Positions 46,174-59,179 of a DNA stretch of 64,000 bases are shown piece by piece. Numbering within the stretch: position 1 is the stretch's first letter; the number at the start of each line of letters is the position of its first letter. The stretch is from Spirogloea muscicola (taxonomy: Eukaryota; Streptophyta; Zygnematophyceae; Spirogloeales; Spirogloeaceae), in the NCBI GenBank assembly GCA_009602725.1, contig WELB01000046.1:34565-98564 (forward strand), written 5' to 3'. A model generated the notes under the pieces. It saw only the letters and a program-made list of their open reading frames with translations, made no database searches and was not told the origin of the DNA. Position numbers and translations under genes: made by a program.

Positions 46174-46937
46174 TGTGACATCTCTGTCCCTAATCACACA
46201 GTTAGAGTCAAAACGTCCTGTTTGGGTTTCGGACATAGGGTGTTTTAGAGACAACCCCCTTACAGAGTCGAACGCCAGTTGTGCACACAGCGCACACGTA
46301 CGCGCACAGAGCGCAGCGGAAGTCTTACCCTGAGGCACCGCCGGGAGGCGGCGACTCACCGAGGGTCAGCAGCTGTCCCCGCAAGGGGCGCAGCCATGGT
46401 ACTTACAGAGAGCCGGCGAGGCCCGCAGCGACGAGCTGCGACGACGGGCTGAGCAGCAGGCGGCTGCAGCAGAGCTGTGGCGGCGTCTGCGGCAGCAGGC
46501 AGCAGCAGGGCTGTGCCTCTCTTGGCGTCACGGGTCCGACTGAGGAGTCTGGCCTCTGCCTACTACTGATAAGCGTTCCATCTGCCACCCTTCCCTCGAG
46601 GGTGTGACGAGGGCTGCCCCAAGGTCTTCCCCTGGAGGGGCGGGCCTGACAAGGGAATACGACGGATCTGCCGGACGCTGCCGCGCGCGAGCGAAGCAGC
46701 GCCTGGCGGATGGAGACAACTCCCGGACGATGCCGCGCGCGAGCGAAGCAGCGCCTCTCGGACAGTACGACTGGCGGACGATGCCGCGCGGTCCGAAGCC
46801 CGGGGTTTCGGACCGTACTTAGCTACACGAGGTGTAGCAGACGACCCGCACCGTTTGGGACTCCCAAACGGTAGATACGATACGATCGTGTAAGGTTACC
46901 GGCACCGTTGGCACTCTCAAACTGTGGGAACGTTACA
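46174..46937 (-). repeat. Family B 3' LTR
   Basis: 764 bp, TGTGACATCTCTGTCCC to GGGAACGTTACA. Its U3 contains two and a half copies of a roughly 50-bp unit with GCGCGAGCGAAGCAGCGCC. The antisense purine tract CCTCCCCACTTAG follows. Confidence 0.92.
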
Positions 46938-49900
46938 TACCTCCCCACTTAGATGTTCACGTCCTCGGGAACAAGAAGGGAGCACTACAGATACTGGACG
47001 ATGGAGAGAAGAGACTATGCCTCCTGTCAGATACTCGTGAACGAGGGAAGGACAATTGGCAAGATTGACCGCAGATTCCCATGTACGGTGCTCAGGCGCA
47101 TAGCCCAGCCACTCGATAAGACACCACGGGACTTACAACGCCCACGGAGATTGGCCCGGTGGGACAAAGGCTCCTCCACTTGGTCCTTTTCCTCGTTGGC
47201 AAGAACGAGGGGAGGTGGGGGCGCATGGACACGGCCATCCGGATGGCTTGAGCTGAGACACATGGAGTTTCCATTATACCGGTGTATCGAGCTCATATGC
47301 GACCTTGCCGACCAGGCGCATTACACGAAAGGGTCCAACCCACGTTGGCAGCAACTTGTGCGTGCCCATAGCCCGGAAGGCGAGGTGCTTAGTGCTCAAT
47401 AGCAGTGGGGCACCCACGTCGAAGGACACATTCTTGCGACGTAAATCAGCATACTGCTTTTGCCGGTGGTGAGCAATTGTCAAGAACTGCTTTGCCCTCC
47501 GCTGAGCCTCCAGGAGGTCACCGGTAAAGCTTACTGCGGCCGGAACGCGCTCCGGCCTCCCCACCTGCAAAGGTGATCGGGGATGCTGACATTTAGGAAG
47601 AAGGGTGTGCTTTTGGGAGTCATGAAAGGCGTTGTTCACAGCATACTCGCTGGAGCAAGGTACTCGTCCCAGTCAGCCTGACTGAGGTTTACAAACGGCC
47701 TTAGCATGTCTGCCAAATCCAGCTTCAACCTCACAGTCTGACCGTCTGATAGTGGGTGGAAAGCTGTGGACATGGATTGCTTGTGCCAATAAGCCTGCAC
47801 ACTTCTTTCCGGAAGTGACCCGTGGGACAGATTGTCCAACTTCGAGGATCCGAGCGAGGATCGCAAGCAGACGATTCGCTCGGGTACGTCGTGCCGTTTC
47901 CATACTCGGTCCACAGACATGCCAGCAACTTGACAGGCTTGGGAGAGCGTGCCGTACTACGCTGGCAGGTGGCGCAAGTCTTCACAAAGACTGTACTGCA
48001 TTTACAAGCCCGGCCACCGTAAAAAAGAAGCTTGATAGCTTTTCTTGTCTTTCCAATACCCAAGTGACCACTGTACTGAGGCTCATGCGTCTCTTGCATG
48101 ATACTAGTGCGCAAGGCATTGCAGTTGGGCACCACAATGGCGTCACCTCGCCACCAGAAGCCGTGGTCACATACTACAGTGCATGGTTTGGTTGCTCATG
48201 CAAACCAAGGGTCTGTGCCATACCCATCACGAAGACGCACATACAGCTCAGAGAGGTTGGTGGTGCAGTGCCGAGCGGCCTCACGGGCAGGCCGCACGTT
48301 TGCGGTCTGAGCCCTTGTGGCAGACAAGACAGGCGCCACAGCAGCCCCTACAATGTTGCGGCCACCGGGTCCGCAGCATTGTCACGTCCAGGGTGTTACA
48401 CCCACTGGATTGGAATAGTACCATACTAGCAGCTCACCAAGCTTGACGCCTACTCTTTGCTGTTGTGTGCGAAAAACGGTCGACAGGCTATGGCCCCGTT
48501 ACAACCGTAATTTCAGCACCCTTGAGATAGCATCGCCTCACACGGAGGGCGTGCACAATAGCAAGGAGCTCTTGCTCACCCTGGAGTTTGAGATGCGCCC
48601 GGAAGGACTGAGCAGGCGAGTCTCAAACGGGACGGGTTGACCCTTCTGCAAGAGAACGGCAAATGCCGATCAAAGAGGCGTCACACAACATATGACTACA
48701 ATGGAGCGCCTTCTCGAGGCAAGGCCCAAAACAGGTGGGGATACTGGAACCCGTTCTGGAATTCCTCAAATGCCCGCGAGCATTGGACGCCCACCCCAGG
48801 GTACGTCCTTACGAGTGAGCTTCGTAAGAGGAGATGTCATACTACCGTGTCCGTGCACGAATCCTGACAGGAACGGGTATACTGTGCGAATCCTCGAAAG
48901 GAACGCAACTGCGGCACATTCCGTGGCACTTAGCCAGTCCTTGACGTCAGTCTCTGCAGACAGATGCAGCATGATTGACTACTACTTTGGGGTCGACGCG
49001 AACCCCGTCTTTTGCCCACAATATGCTCTACTAATGGTGACATACACTTGGCAGACAAGTGATTCTCACGTTGCAAAGGCAGCACTAGCTGCAGGTGCAG
49101 TACGTGATCCTCGGGTGGCATACGAACACCGGTATGTCAGCCAAGTATACCAGCACAGAGTCATACTATGGGGCCAAAGACTCCCACTGTCGCAGCCTGA
49201 CACGGGGCTGGAAGTGTGCGAGCTGCGCACGACAAGCCAACTCGGAACTTTCCCAGGCGTGATACAAAGGTGGTGATAAGCTCTCACAAATCAAGCAAGC
49301 AAAGCACGCTTGCTTCTCTACGACGATCACACAGATCATCAATGCCAAGCAGAGGGCATTGGCTCTTGACAGTGAGCTTGTCTAGAGCTCGATGCTGGAT
49401 GCACATCCACTGACTACCACAGTGCTTCACAAGGAAGCGGTTAGGTGCACCATACGGTGACTTAGGGAGCTCACTATGCCCGTACTCTAGCGAGTCCGCC
49501 ACTTGGGATTGCAGCTCTCAACACGCGAGAGTACTCAGTCGACAGAGGGCAGTACGGCGGCAGAGCGCCGGACGTCATTGAGCCACGTCGGATGAGGGGG
49601 CACCTGTCCAAGGAGTTCGGACAATACATCCAACTACTTCGGTGACTGACTGTCAAGAGCCGCACGAAGTGAGGCAATCACACGTACTACAGAGTCAGGG
49701 GGAGACTCCGTACTCATTATCAGATCAGATACACAGCCGGAGCTGGCTGCGTTTGAAGGACATCTTCAACAACAGCTGTTGGTCGCAGAGTGCTAAGATG
49801 CTGTTCCAAAGTATCCGTTAGAAGTCAACCCTTCGGACTTTGACAGTCAAAGGCGAGACATGCACTCACCCAGAGTAGTCTGATGCACTATCCAGCTGCA

Positions 49901-51902
49901 GGCATCTGATGCCGGCAGCTTTCCAGCTATGAGCGCACAGAAATACTCAGCACTTAGCTCGACCAATGGTCCAATCTTCGCTACCCAACAATAGGGCCAA
50001 CGTTACGGGCCACTCGGGCAGGACACCGAGATCCCACATGATCTCGTCCATGCCCGCCAAGTGTGGCACGACACGTGGTTATCACAAGGGGTAATACCGG
50101 CGAAGATTGACCAAGCAGTGGCTGCAGAGGGCGTTGGCAAATCTGCCAAGCTTGGTTCCGCAAGCTGACTACCCATAGCTGTGACAAAACATCATCAACA
50201 TCTGCGGAGAGCCACGGACTTGCACTGGAAGTAGGTGACACTGAAGTGCGACTGACCAGGGCCCAAGGCCTTGCGGTCAATGAGGATGGCGGACAGCCAC
50301 GTTCCTCATCGCACTTAGTGGAAAGCACCATACTGCCAGCAATTGGGTGTGCACTCGGCACAAACCAGGGTGAGGGCGCACCAGCCGCCAACACCAGAGG
50401 TACGGCAAGGCGAGTGCCAAAGCAGGAATCACCCATGCTGAGGCAGCACACCGAACCGATCGCACCACGAAGTCCACGACGTCCATGGGCAGAAAGCCTT
50501 ACTTTAGGCCAGCTTAGAACGGGTTGTACCACACCAGGGCCCATGTGTCATACACTAGACAAATGGGTACTGGCCAGCTCGTATTACACAGCGGCACAGC
50601 TGATAGCTGATATACAGGCCATGTTGGGCGGTTAGTGGCACACTGACCACTTGTTGCCCACTTACTTTGCCAAGTGAATGGCATGCTGTACATATGGTCA
50701 ATGAGCTTGGAAGAAGTTCCCAATATGTGAGATTCCCAGGGGTGGACTTCTTCACCGGAACCTGCCACAAGGCAGGGTCCCAAACAGAGAGGTGGTCACA
50801 TGCTCCACGCGGGATGTGAAGGGTTTGCCGTACAAGCAAGCCATACCCTTATCTCAAAGTCGGGGGTTGAGACTGCTCCTGTTTGCTTCCCTAACCGACA
50901 CGGTAGATGGAGATGGCTGGGCACGTCCAGTCGCAACTCCAGCAGCAACAGGAAGGTAGACATGGCTGATAGAAACGGTTAGATACACCCCAGTCATGAC
51001 TACGGGTGCAGCAGGTGGAGACAGTTGGACACATCCAACCGAAGCTCCGGCAGCACCAGGCACTTAGCCGACAGGAGATGTAGGGATTGCTCGGCCCACA
51101 ACATGGGCGAACAGTTGGCACATCTCATAGCACCCCCCCACATACGGGGTTTACTACCAGGTCCCCTTGAACCAGCAGCCTCATATTGCTCCATCAAGCC
51201 CACAGCGCGCTGCGCCTCCTTGGAGTCGGACGTCCAGGGATGGCAAGTAGAGCCCTGACAGCTCATCAAATCACTGCCTCGACCTTAGCAGGTTGAAAAG
51301 CCGGGGGATTAGATGGCGCACTTGAGTCAGCCGACTCCATGCCTTTACACCAACACACTGAGGGATCAAGTCAGTGGCAGGTATAAGACATATCTGCTGA
51401 AACAATACTGCCACAGAGTTGCTGAGCAAGGCCCGTGCACTAGGCAAGCAAAGCAAGACATAATAGCCCGCCAGATCATACCCCCAAACAGCAAAGCTGT
51501 AAAAAACAGACTGAGGGAGGGCACCAGGCGAGAGTACAGACCAGCGCCTGGCCGACAGTCAGATTGCCGCCCACTTGCGGCCCCGGGTGCTTTGCCGTGC
51601 TTCATAGGCCAGCTACACACCGGCCACAGGTGGTTACGCAGGCGAGTATTGACCAGGCAATGAAGATTGCCGCTGGGAAGAAGAGCCACTCAGCATCTTG
51701 AAGACCCGGTGCGTGGGTGTCGAAGGCGAAAGGGTGGCACACTTGCCGCTTCGCTGATGCCGGCTCCACGTACACACTGGAAAACATTTTGAACGCTTAC
51801 AGAGAAAAATTAGTCCAGCATTCAGAAGGATCCTTGCACGGTCAGCAGTAAAACACAACCTCTTACGTGACTGGCTAGATGCAAGAACTCCTCTGATACC
51901 AA

Positions 51903-52663
51903 TGTGACATCTCTGTCCCTGATTACACAGTTAGAGTCAGAACGACCTATTTGGGTTTCGGACATAGGGTGTTTTGGAGACAACCCCCTTACAGAGTGGA
52001 ACGCCAGCGCACACAGCGCACACGTACGCGCACAGAGCGCAGCGGAAGTCTTACCCTGAGGCACCGCCGGGAGGCGGCGACTCACCGAGGGTCAGCAGCT
52101 GTCCCCGCAAGGGGCGCAGCCATGGTACTTACAGAGAGCCGGCGAGGCCCGCAGCGACGAGCTGCGGCGACGGGCTGAGCAGCAGGCGGCAGCAGCAGAG
52201 CTGTGGCGGCGTCTGCGGCAGCAGGCAGCAGCAGGGCTGTGCCTCTCTTGGCGTCACGGGTCCGACTGAGGAGTCTGGCCTCTGCCTACTACTGATAAGC
52301 GTTCCATCTGCCACCCTTCCCTCGAGGGTGTGACGAGGGCTGCCCCAAGGTCCTCCCCCGGAGGGGCGGGCCTGACAAGGGAATACGACGGATCTGCCGG
52401 ACGCTGCCGCGCGCGAGCGAAGCAGCGCCTGGCGGATGGAGACAACTCCTGGATAATGCCGCACGCGAGCAAAGCAGCGCCTCTGGGACAGTACGACTGG
52501 CGGACGATGCCGCGCGGTCCGAAGCCCGGGGTTTCGGACCGTACTTAGCTACACGAGGTGTAGCAGACGACCCGCACCGTTTGGGACTCCCAAACGGTAG
52601 ATACGATACGATAATGTAAGGTTACCGGCACCGTTGGCACTCTCAAACGGTGGGAACGTTACA
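51903..52663 (-). repeat. Family B 5' LTR
   Basis: 761 bp, almost the same as its partner at 46174 and as the solo LTR at 53581. It carries the same U3 tandem unit. Confidence 0.92.
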
Positions 52664-53183
52664 CATGGGCCCTGGCCCTGGTGTGGTACAACCGGTTCTA
52701 AGCTGGCCTAAGTGTACCTATGTGCCCATGGACGTCGTGGACTTCGTGGTGAGCTCGGTATTGTGTGATGCCTCGGCATGGGTGATCCCTGTTTTGGTCA
52801 TCGCCTTTTCGTACCTCAGGTGTTGGCGGCTGGTGCGCGCCCTCACCCTGGTTTGTGCTGAGTGCAAACTTCAAATGCTGGCAGTATGGTGCTTGGTACT
52901 AAGTGCGATGAGAAACGTGGCTGTCCGCCATCCTCATTGACCTCAAGGCCTTGGGCCCTCGTCATTCGCACTTCAGTGTCACCTACTTCTAGTCGAAGTT
53001 CTTGATTCTCTGCAGCTGTCGATTCTGTGATATCCCTGTTGTGGGCTGGGTGAGCTTGCGGAACCGAGCTTGGCAGAAATTGTCAACGCCCTCTGCAGCC
53101 ACTGCTTGGTCGACTCCTCGCCAGTATTCCCGCTGTCATGACCACGTGTCATGCCACACTTGGCGGGCATGGACAAGACCATG

Positions 53184-54831
53184 TGTGAAGCATTCTAAGC
53201 CCTTCACAAGCAGTTAAGGGTTAGGACGTCCTGATTGGTTTCTGTCTCTGGGGTTTAGAAACGAAACCCCCAGCACAGAGAAGCACCACATGCACACGCA
53301 GCGGAATACCTTGCCCTGAGGCGCCGCCGACAGGCGGCGACTCACCTCTCGGTACGGGCCAGCAACTGTCCCCAAAGGGAGCAGCCACAGTCTACCTTCA
53401 GAAGAGCCGATGAAGATCCGCAGGGACAGGTTGTGGCGTCGGGCTGCAGCAGCAGGCAGCAGCAGGGCTGCGCGGACGAGCTGCGGCAGCAGGCGGCAGC
53501 AGGGCTGCGCGCCTCTCTCTGGCGTGGGCTTCGCTGACCAGAGCCGGGTGCCCGGAGGCTGGTCTCAGCCCTACTTAGAGTGTGACATCTCTGTTCCTAA
53601 TCACACAGTTAGGGTCAGAATGTCTGTTTGGGTTTCGGACATAGGGTGTTTTGGAGACAACCCTCTTACAGAGTGGAACGCCAGCGCACACAGCGCACAC
53701 ATACGCGCACAGAGCGCAGCGGAAGTCTTACCCTGAGGCACCGCCGGAAGGCGGCGACTCACCGAGGGTCAGCAGCTGTCCCCGCAAGGGGCGCGGCCAT
53801 GGTACTTACAGAGAGCCGCCGAGGCCTGCAGCAACGAGCTGCGGCGACGGGCTGGGCAGCAGGCGGCAGCAGCAAAGCTGTGGCGGCGTCTGCGGCAGCA
53901 GGCAGCAGCAGGGCTGTGCCTCTTTTGGCGTCACGGGTCCGACTGAGGAGTCTGGCCTCTGCCTACTACTGATAAGCGTTCCATCTGCCACCCCTCCCCT
54001 GAGGGTGTGACGAGGGCTGCCCCAAGGTCCTCCCGCGGAGGGGCGGGCCTGACAAGGGAATACGACGGATCTGCCGGACGCTGCCGCGCGCGAGCGAAGC
54101 AGCGCCTGGTGGATGGAGACAACTCCCGGACGATGCCGCGCGCGAGCGAAGCAGCGCCTCTCGGACAATACGACTGGCGGACGATGCCGCGCGGTCCGAA
54201 GCCCGGGGTTTCTGACCATACTTACCTACACGGGGTGTAGCAGACGACCCGCACCGTTTGGGACTCCCAAGCGGTAGATACGATACGATAATGTAAGGTT
54301 ACCGCACCGTTGGCACTCTCAAACGGTGGGAACGTTACATATAGTGCTTCATGTGCCACCCCTCCCCAAGGGTATCTGGGAGGCTCGCCTCAAGGCCCAC
54401 CTCGAGAAGGCGGGCCCTACGGGTGGATACGGTCGTGAGGGCGGCGGCGCCGCCCTGCGCGGCACGGTGCCGCCCTGCGCGGTGCCGCCCTGCGCGGCGC
54501 CGCCAGGCGCGTCACAGTGCTACACGCGTCAGAGGTATGTCACTACGAGTCCGGCGGCCATGAGGTGGCGCTCACCGGTTCGGCGGACATGCCGCCGACG
54601 GGCGCGTCGCGGTGCCGCCCTGCGCGGTGCCGCCCTGCGCGGCACGGCGGCCATGGCCCAGGGGCCCGGGCGGCCCTGCAGCGACAGCTCCGGCGAGCCG
54701 CGGTGAGCCGCGTCTCACTTGCCGCGCGTCGCCCACGTGTCGCACGCCGACGATACCGGGGCCGCGTGCCGTTACCACGCGGTAGCGTTCAACCCACGGT
54801 TAAACGTCGCGCAACGGATGGGGACGTTACA
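53184..54831 (-). repeat. Family C 3' LTR, split by a family B solo LTR
   Basis: Begins TGTGAAGCATTCTAAG and ends GGATGGGGACGTTACA. It matches the LTR at 58270 except for the family B LTR nested at 53581 and a GC-rich U3 of CGCGGTGCCGCCCTG repeats. It is followed by the conserved antisense purine tract, so it is the 3' LTR of the minus-strand element to its right. Confidence 0.85.
53581..54339 (-). repeat. Family B solo LTR nested in a family C LTR
   Basis: 759 bp, TGTGACATCTCTGTTCC to GGGAACGTTACA, flanked by TAGAG and TATAG (4 of 5 match). Very close to the LTRs of the 46174-52663 element, so it is a recent member of the same subfamily. Confidence 0.9.
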
Positions 54832-57800
54832 TTCCTCCCCACTTTGATGTTCACGTCCTCGGGAACAAGTACTTGGTACGGAAGGAGAGTTCGTCAATTC
54901 CTTTTGACGGGTAGTGTTAGAAGTACTACGCAAAGGAGGGAGTTTCTTCTTTGCAAGATACTCACGGAGAACGGACGGGCAATGGGCAAGATGGCCCAAA
55001 GGTTCCCACGGATTGTGTTCAGGCCCATTAGCCTTTCCACTTTACAAGATACTCTCGGGACTTACGTCGCCCACGGAGTTTGTCGCGGTGAGACAAGATC
55101 TCCTCCACCTCAAACTCTTCATTATCCTTGACGACAAGGGAAGGTGGAAGCGGTTGGACACGACCATCCGTATGGAATGGTTCGAGCTGAGACACATGGA
55201 ATTCTTTATGGATTTTCCAATGTACCGGCGTGTCCAGCTCATACGCGCCTTTGCCGACCAGACGCACTACACGAAAAGGTCCTACCCACTTTGGTAGCAA
55301 TTTAGGCGTACCGACAGCCCGCATGGAGAGATGCTTTGTGCTGAGTAGCACTTGAGCACCCACGTCGACGGATATATCCCGTCGACGTCGATCAGCATAC
55401 TGCTTTTGCCGTCTCCAAGCATTGCCTAGCCCTCCGCTGAGCTTCCAGGAGGTTCCCGGTAAAAGTTACTCGGCCGGCACACGTTCCGGCCTCCCCACCT
55501 GTAAAGGTGCTCGGGGATGCTGACCATAGTTAAGAAAGAAGGGTGTATTCTTGGTTGACTCGTGGAAGGCATTGTTCACGGCGTACTCCGCTGGAGCAAG
55601 ATACTCATCCCAGTCACTTTGACTGGGGTTCACAAAATGCCGCAACATGTCTTCCAACACCCGATTCATTCTTTCCGTCTGACCATCTGTCTGGGGATGG
55701 AAAGCCGTGGACATGGATTGCTGGGTGCCAATCAGCCTGCACACTTCCTTCCAGAAGTGCCCCGTAAAGCGAGGATCGCGGTCAGACACGATCCGCTCGG
55801 GGACTCCGTGCAGTTTCCATACGCGGTCCACGAAGATACCAGCGAACTCTTTGGCTGACACCTTTGTGGTCGTAGGCACAAAATGCGCCATTTTACTCAG
55901 ACGATCCACAAATACGACAATGGCATCATGACCCTATTTCGTATTCGGCAACTGGGTGATGAAATCCACACTTACATCAGACCAGTTCCTCGGAGGAATC
56001 TCCAACGGTTGGAGCAACCCGGCAGGCTTATGAGAGCGTGCCTTACTGCGCTGGCAGGTGGCACAAGTTTACAAAAGACTCTACTTGAGCTTTCAAGTCC
56101 GGCCACCAGAAGAGAAGCTGGACGGCTTTCTTCGTCTTTCCCATACCCAAATGACCTCTATACTGAGGCTCATGCAGTTCTTGCAAGATACTGGTGCGCA
56201 AGGCATTGCAGTCAGGAACTACAATGGCGTCACCTCGCTACCAACAGCCTTGGTCATTTACTAGTGTGCGTGTATTGGTTTCATCCGAAAACCATGGGTC
56301 TGTGCCATACCCATCACGAATACGCACATACAGCTCAGAGAGGTTGGCGGTGGACTGCCGAGCAGTTCCACGAGTAGGCCGCACGTCTGCGGTCTGACCC
56401 CTTGAAGCGTGCAAGACAGCCGCCACAGCAGCCCCTGCAATGTTGCGACTTACCGGGTCCGCAACATTCATACGTCCAGGCGGTACAACCACTGGAAACG
56501 GAATTGTGCTATACACTCAGCCCACCGTGTTTGACGCCTGCTCAATTGCTGTTGTGTGTGAAAACATGTCAACGGGCAATGATCCGTTACAACCGTAAAG
56601 TCAACACCCTCGAGACAGCAACGCCACACACGTAAGGCGTGCACAACAGCAAGGAGCTCTTGCTCCCCCGTAGTGTAGTTACGCTCTGCAGGACGAAGCA
56701 GGCGACTTTCAAATGCTACGGGATGACCCTCCTGCAAGAGTACGGCACCAATGCCGATCAAAGAGGCGTCACATACTACTTCAAATGGCACGCCTTCTCG
56801 AGGCAAGGCCAAAACAGGTGGATTCGCCAGGACCCGTTTGATATCCTCGAATGCCTTCTGGCATTCCGACGTCCACACCCAGCTGACGTCCTTACGAGTG
56901 AGCTTCGTAAGAGGAGATGCCATACTTCCGTACCCTTGTAGAAACTTGCGGAAGTAATTTGCGAATCCCAAGAAGGACCGCAACGCTGGCACATTCCGTG
57001 GCACAGGCCAGTCCTACTGCACAGGCCAGTCTTTTTGGGGTCGACGCGTACCCCGTCTTTGCCTACAACATGCCCTAAGTATGTGAGCTCAGGCTGGTTG
57101 AATACGCATTTGGATCTCTTGGCATACAACTGGTTTGCACGTAATAGTTGCAGCACTTGCCGCAAATGACGTACGTGCTCCTCAGGCGTCTTACTAAACA
57201 CCAGTATGTCATCCAGATAGACCAGCACAAAGTCATACTGTAGGGGGCCAAAGACTTTTGTCATTACCTCCTGAAATGTGGCAGGTGCGTTGGTCAAACC
57301 AAAGCTGAGCACCTTGAACTGGAAGTGACCGAGCGGCGTACGGAATGTCGACTTCGGGACATCCTCAGGGGTAATACGAATTTGATGATAAACCACTTTG
57401 CAAATCGAGGGAGCTGAACACATTAGCTCCCGCTAGACGGTCGAACAGGTCGTCTATTCGAGGCAAAGGATACCAATTCTTGATGGTGAGCTTGTTTGAG
57501 GCTCGATAATCGATGCACATACGAAGACTACCATCCTTCTTCTTTACGAAGAGGATTGGTGCACCGTACGGCGACTGAGCAGGCTCAATATGGGCTTTCC
57601 GTAGCAGTTCCTCCACTTGGGACTGCATCTCCCGGAATTCGAGAGGACTCAGTCAATACATTGGACGGTACGGCGGTACAGCGCCGGGCTCTACTGGAAT
57701 TGTATGAGCCACGCCTCGGTCAGGAGGCAAACCGTCCGGGAGGGCATCGGGGAACACATCCGCAAATTCCTCCAACAAGCTGTCAAGAGCCGCACCATGT

Positions 57801-58269
57801 GAGGCCACATGACTCACTACTACTGAGTCAGGGGGGGACTCAATTTCCATCACTATTAGCAGATACACAGCCGAGGTGGATTCTGCGTGAAGGACCCTCT
57901 TAAACTGCACAGCCGACAGCTGAATAGAGGATTCTATAACAGGCGATGGTACAAAGGGAACGTCTTTGTGCAGTACAAAACGACGAGAACCCTGTCGGCC
58001 CGAGCAAGTCCGCGCGTCAAAGTCAAGGAGGGCCCCATTAGAACTCAACCAGTCATCGCCCAATATCACATCAAAGCCCAGTGCCAACTCAAGGACATGG
58101 CAAGACACAACCGTCTTCAAGTTTTGAATGTGTAGAGGAACTTGACATAGGCCCACAATGTCGGCACTTTGTCCATTTGCCAAAGTAGCTTGTGAAATGG
58201 CAGTAGGTTTTACAATCAAACCATTGTCACTCACAAAATCCTTAATAACACAGGAAACAGTAGCCCCTG
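54832..58269 (-). mobile_element. Family C chromovirus body (first copy), interrupted by the second
   Basis: Minus-strand Ty3/gypsy interior. From left to right: chromodomain (SHRDKLRGRRKSREYLVKW), integrase core (FVDRLSKMAHFVPTTTKV, FHPQTDGQTERMNRVLEDML), RNase H (EQELLAVVHALRVWRCCLEG), reverse transcriptase ([33 protein letters not shown]) and the aspartic protease, about 57.7-58.27 kb. At the protease another element (LTR at 58270) has inserted, and the rest is outside the window. Broken, with a handful of interruptions; better kept than its neighbours. Confidence 0.88.
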
Positions 58270-59179
58270 TGTGACGTTCCTGACCCTTAAGAGCACAGTC
58301 AGGGGTCAGTAAGTCCTTATTGAATTCGGTCGCTGGGGTTTTGAGACAAACCCCCAGCACAGATAAGCACCACGTGTACTACGCAGCGGGATACCGTGCC
58401 CTGAGGCGCCGCCGCCAGGCGGCGACTCACCTCTCAGGTCCGAGCCGGCGACTGTCCCCATTGGGAGCAGCCAAGTCTACAGGAGAGCCGGGAAGATCCG
58501 CAGCAACGGGTTGCGGCGTCGGGCTGCAGCAGCAGGCAGCAGCAGGCCTGCGTGGACGAGCTGCGGCAGCAGGCGGCAACAGGGCTGCGCGCGTCTCTCT
58601 CGCGTGGGCGTCACTGACTTGGACCGATTTCCCTGAGCCTGGTCTCAGCCCTACTTGTAGTGCTTCATGTGCCACCCTCCCCAGGGGTCTCTGGGAGGTT
58701 CGTCTCAGGGCCCACCTCGGGGAGGCGGGCCAGACAAGGGGAATCTAGTACGTGGCCAGGCCACGCGGCTTCCTTCTGGAAGTGGCGGCCAGTGGCGGCC
58801 AATGGCGGCCAGCCTGCGGCGCCGCCGAGCGGCGGAGCTCTGCCTGCGGCGCCGGCTTGCGGCGCCGCCAGTGCGTCACGGGTGTGGCGCGGCGTCACGG
58901 GCGCGCCACACGTGTCACATACACGTCATTTCGGGTGTGTCGGCAGATACCAGAATATGCCGAGGAGCTTCTCTCCGGAAGTCCAGGATTGGCCACCTCT
59001 GCTGGAGGCGGCCGCGCCTGCACGTCACATCGTCAGCAGGCGCGTCACACCGCGCGACACCTCACGCGGGTCGCTCGCGCGTCGCACGCGCGTCGCACGC
59101 GTCAGGCACGTGCGCGTCAGTGGTTACACGATAGCGCTTAATTTGGAGTTAAGCGTTCCGTAACGGCAGGGACGTTACA
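58270..59179 (-). repeat. Family C 3' LTR of the second copy
   Basis: 910 bp, TGTGACGTTCCTGACCC to GCAGGGACGTTACA. Its U3 end (59020-59120) holds a cluster of CGTCA/TGACG words. It sits inside the protease region of the first family C element; the left flank is CCCTG (58265-58269), and the partner flank is off the window. Confidence 0.88.

Larger units (their letters stand above)
46174..52663 (-). mobile_element. Family B chromovirus with both LTRs and a decayed interior
   Basis: 6,490 bp, with a perfect 5-bp duplication CATGG (46169-46173, 52664-52668). The primer site TTGGTATCAGAGGAG abuts the right LTR. From the left, the interior shows traces of chromodomain (about 47.1-47.3 kb), integrase (47.3-48.1) and RNase H/RT (48.3-49.5). 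About 2.4 kb of gag-side sequence follows without a recognisable gag. It is heavily broken, with interruptions in every domain. The LTRs look about 97% alike, so the insertion itself is younger than the decay of the interior suggests. Confidence 0.9.
37853..53183 (+). mobile_element. Old family B element body, split by two later insertions
   Basis: Three remaining pieces (37853-38452, 45309-46173, 52664-53183) are inverted relatives of the leader/gag-side interior of the 46174-52663 element. They are separated by the family A element (duplication CCCTC) and the family B element (duplication CATGG). The fossil is broken, shows no recognisable pol and is older than both insertions. Its 3' end was not found: a family C LTR starts at 53184. 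Confidence 0.75.

Noticed and set aside
51974-52333. A 119-codon plus-strand frame that recurs almost unchanged at 53651 and, shorter, at 46281
   Set aside because: It lies wholly inside family B LTRs, antisense to the elements. Its conservation equals that of the surrounding DNA, so it reflects recent copies and not a kept protein.
53400-53960. Repeated GCAGCAGCAGG-like spacing considered as a CRISPR or satellite array
   Set aside because: The units are short, irregular and part of each LTR's conserved middle; there are no equal spacers.
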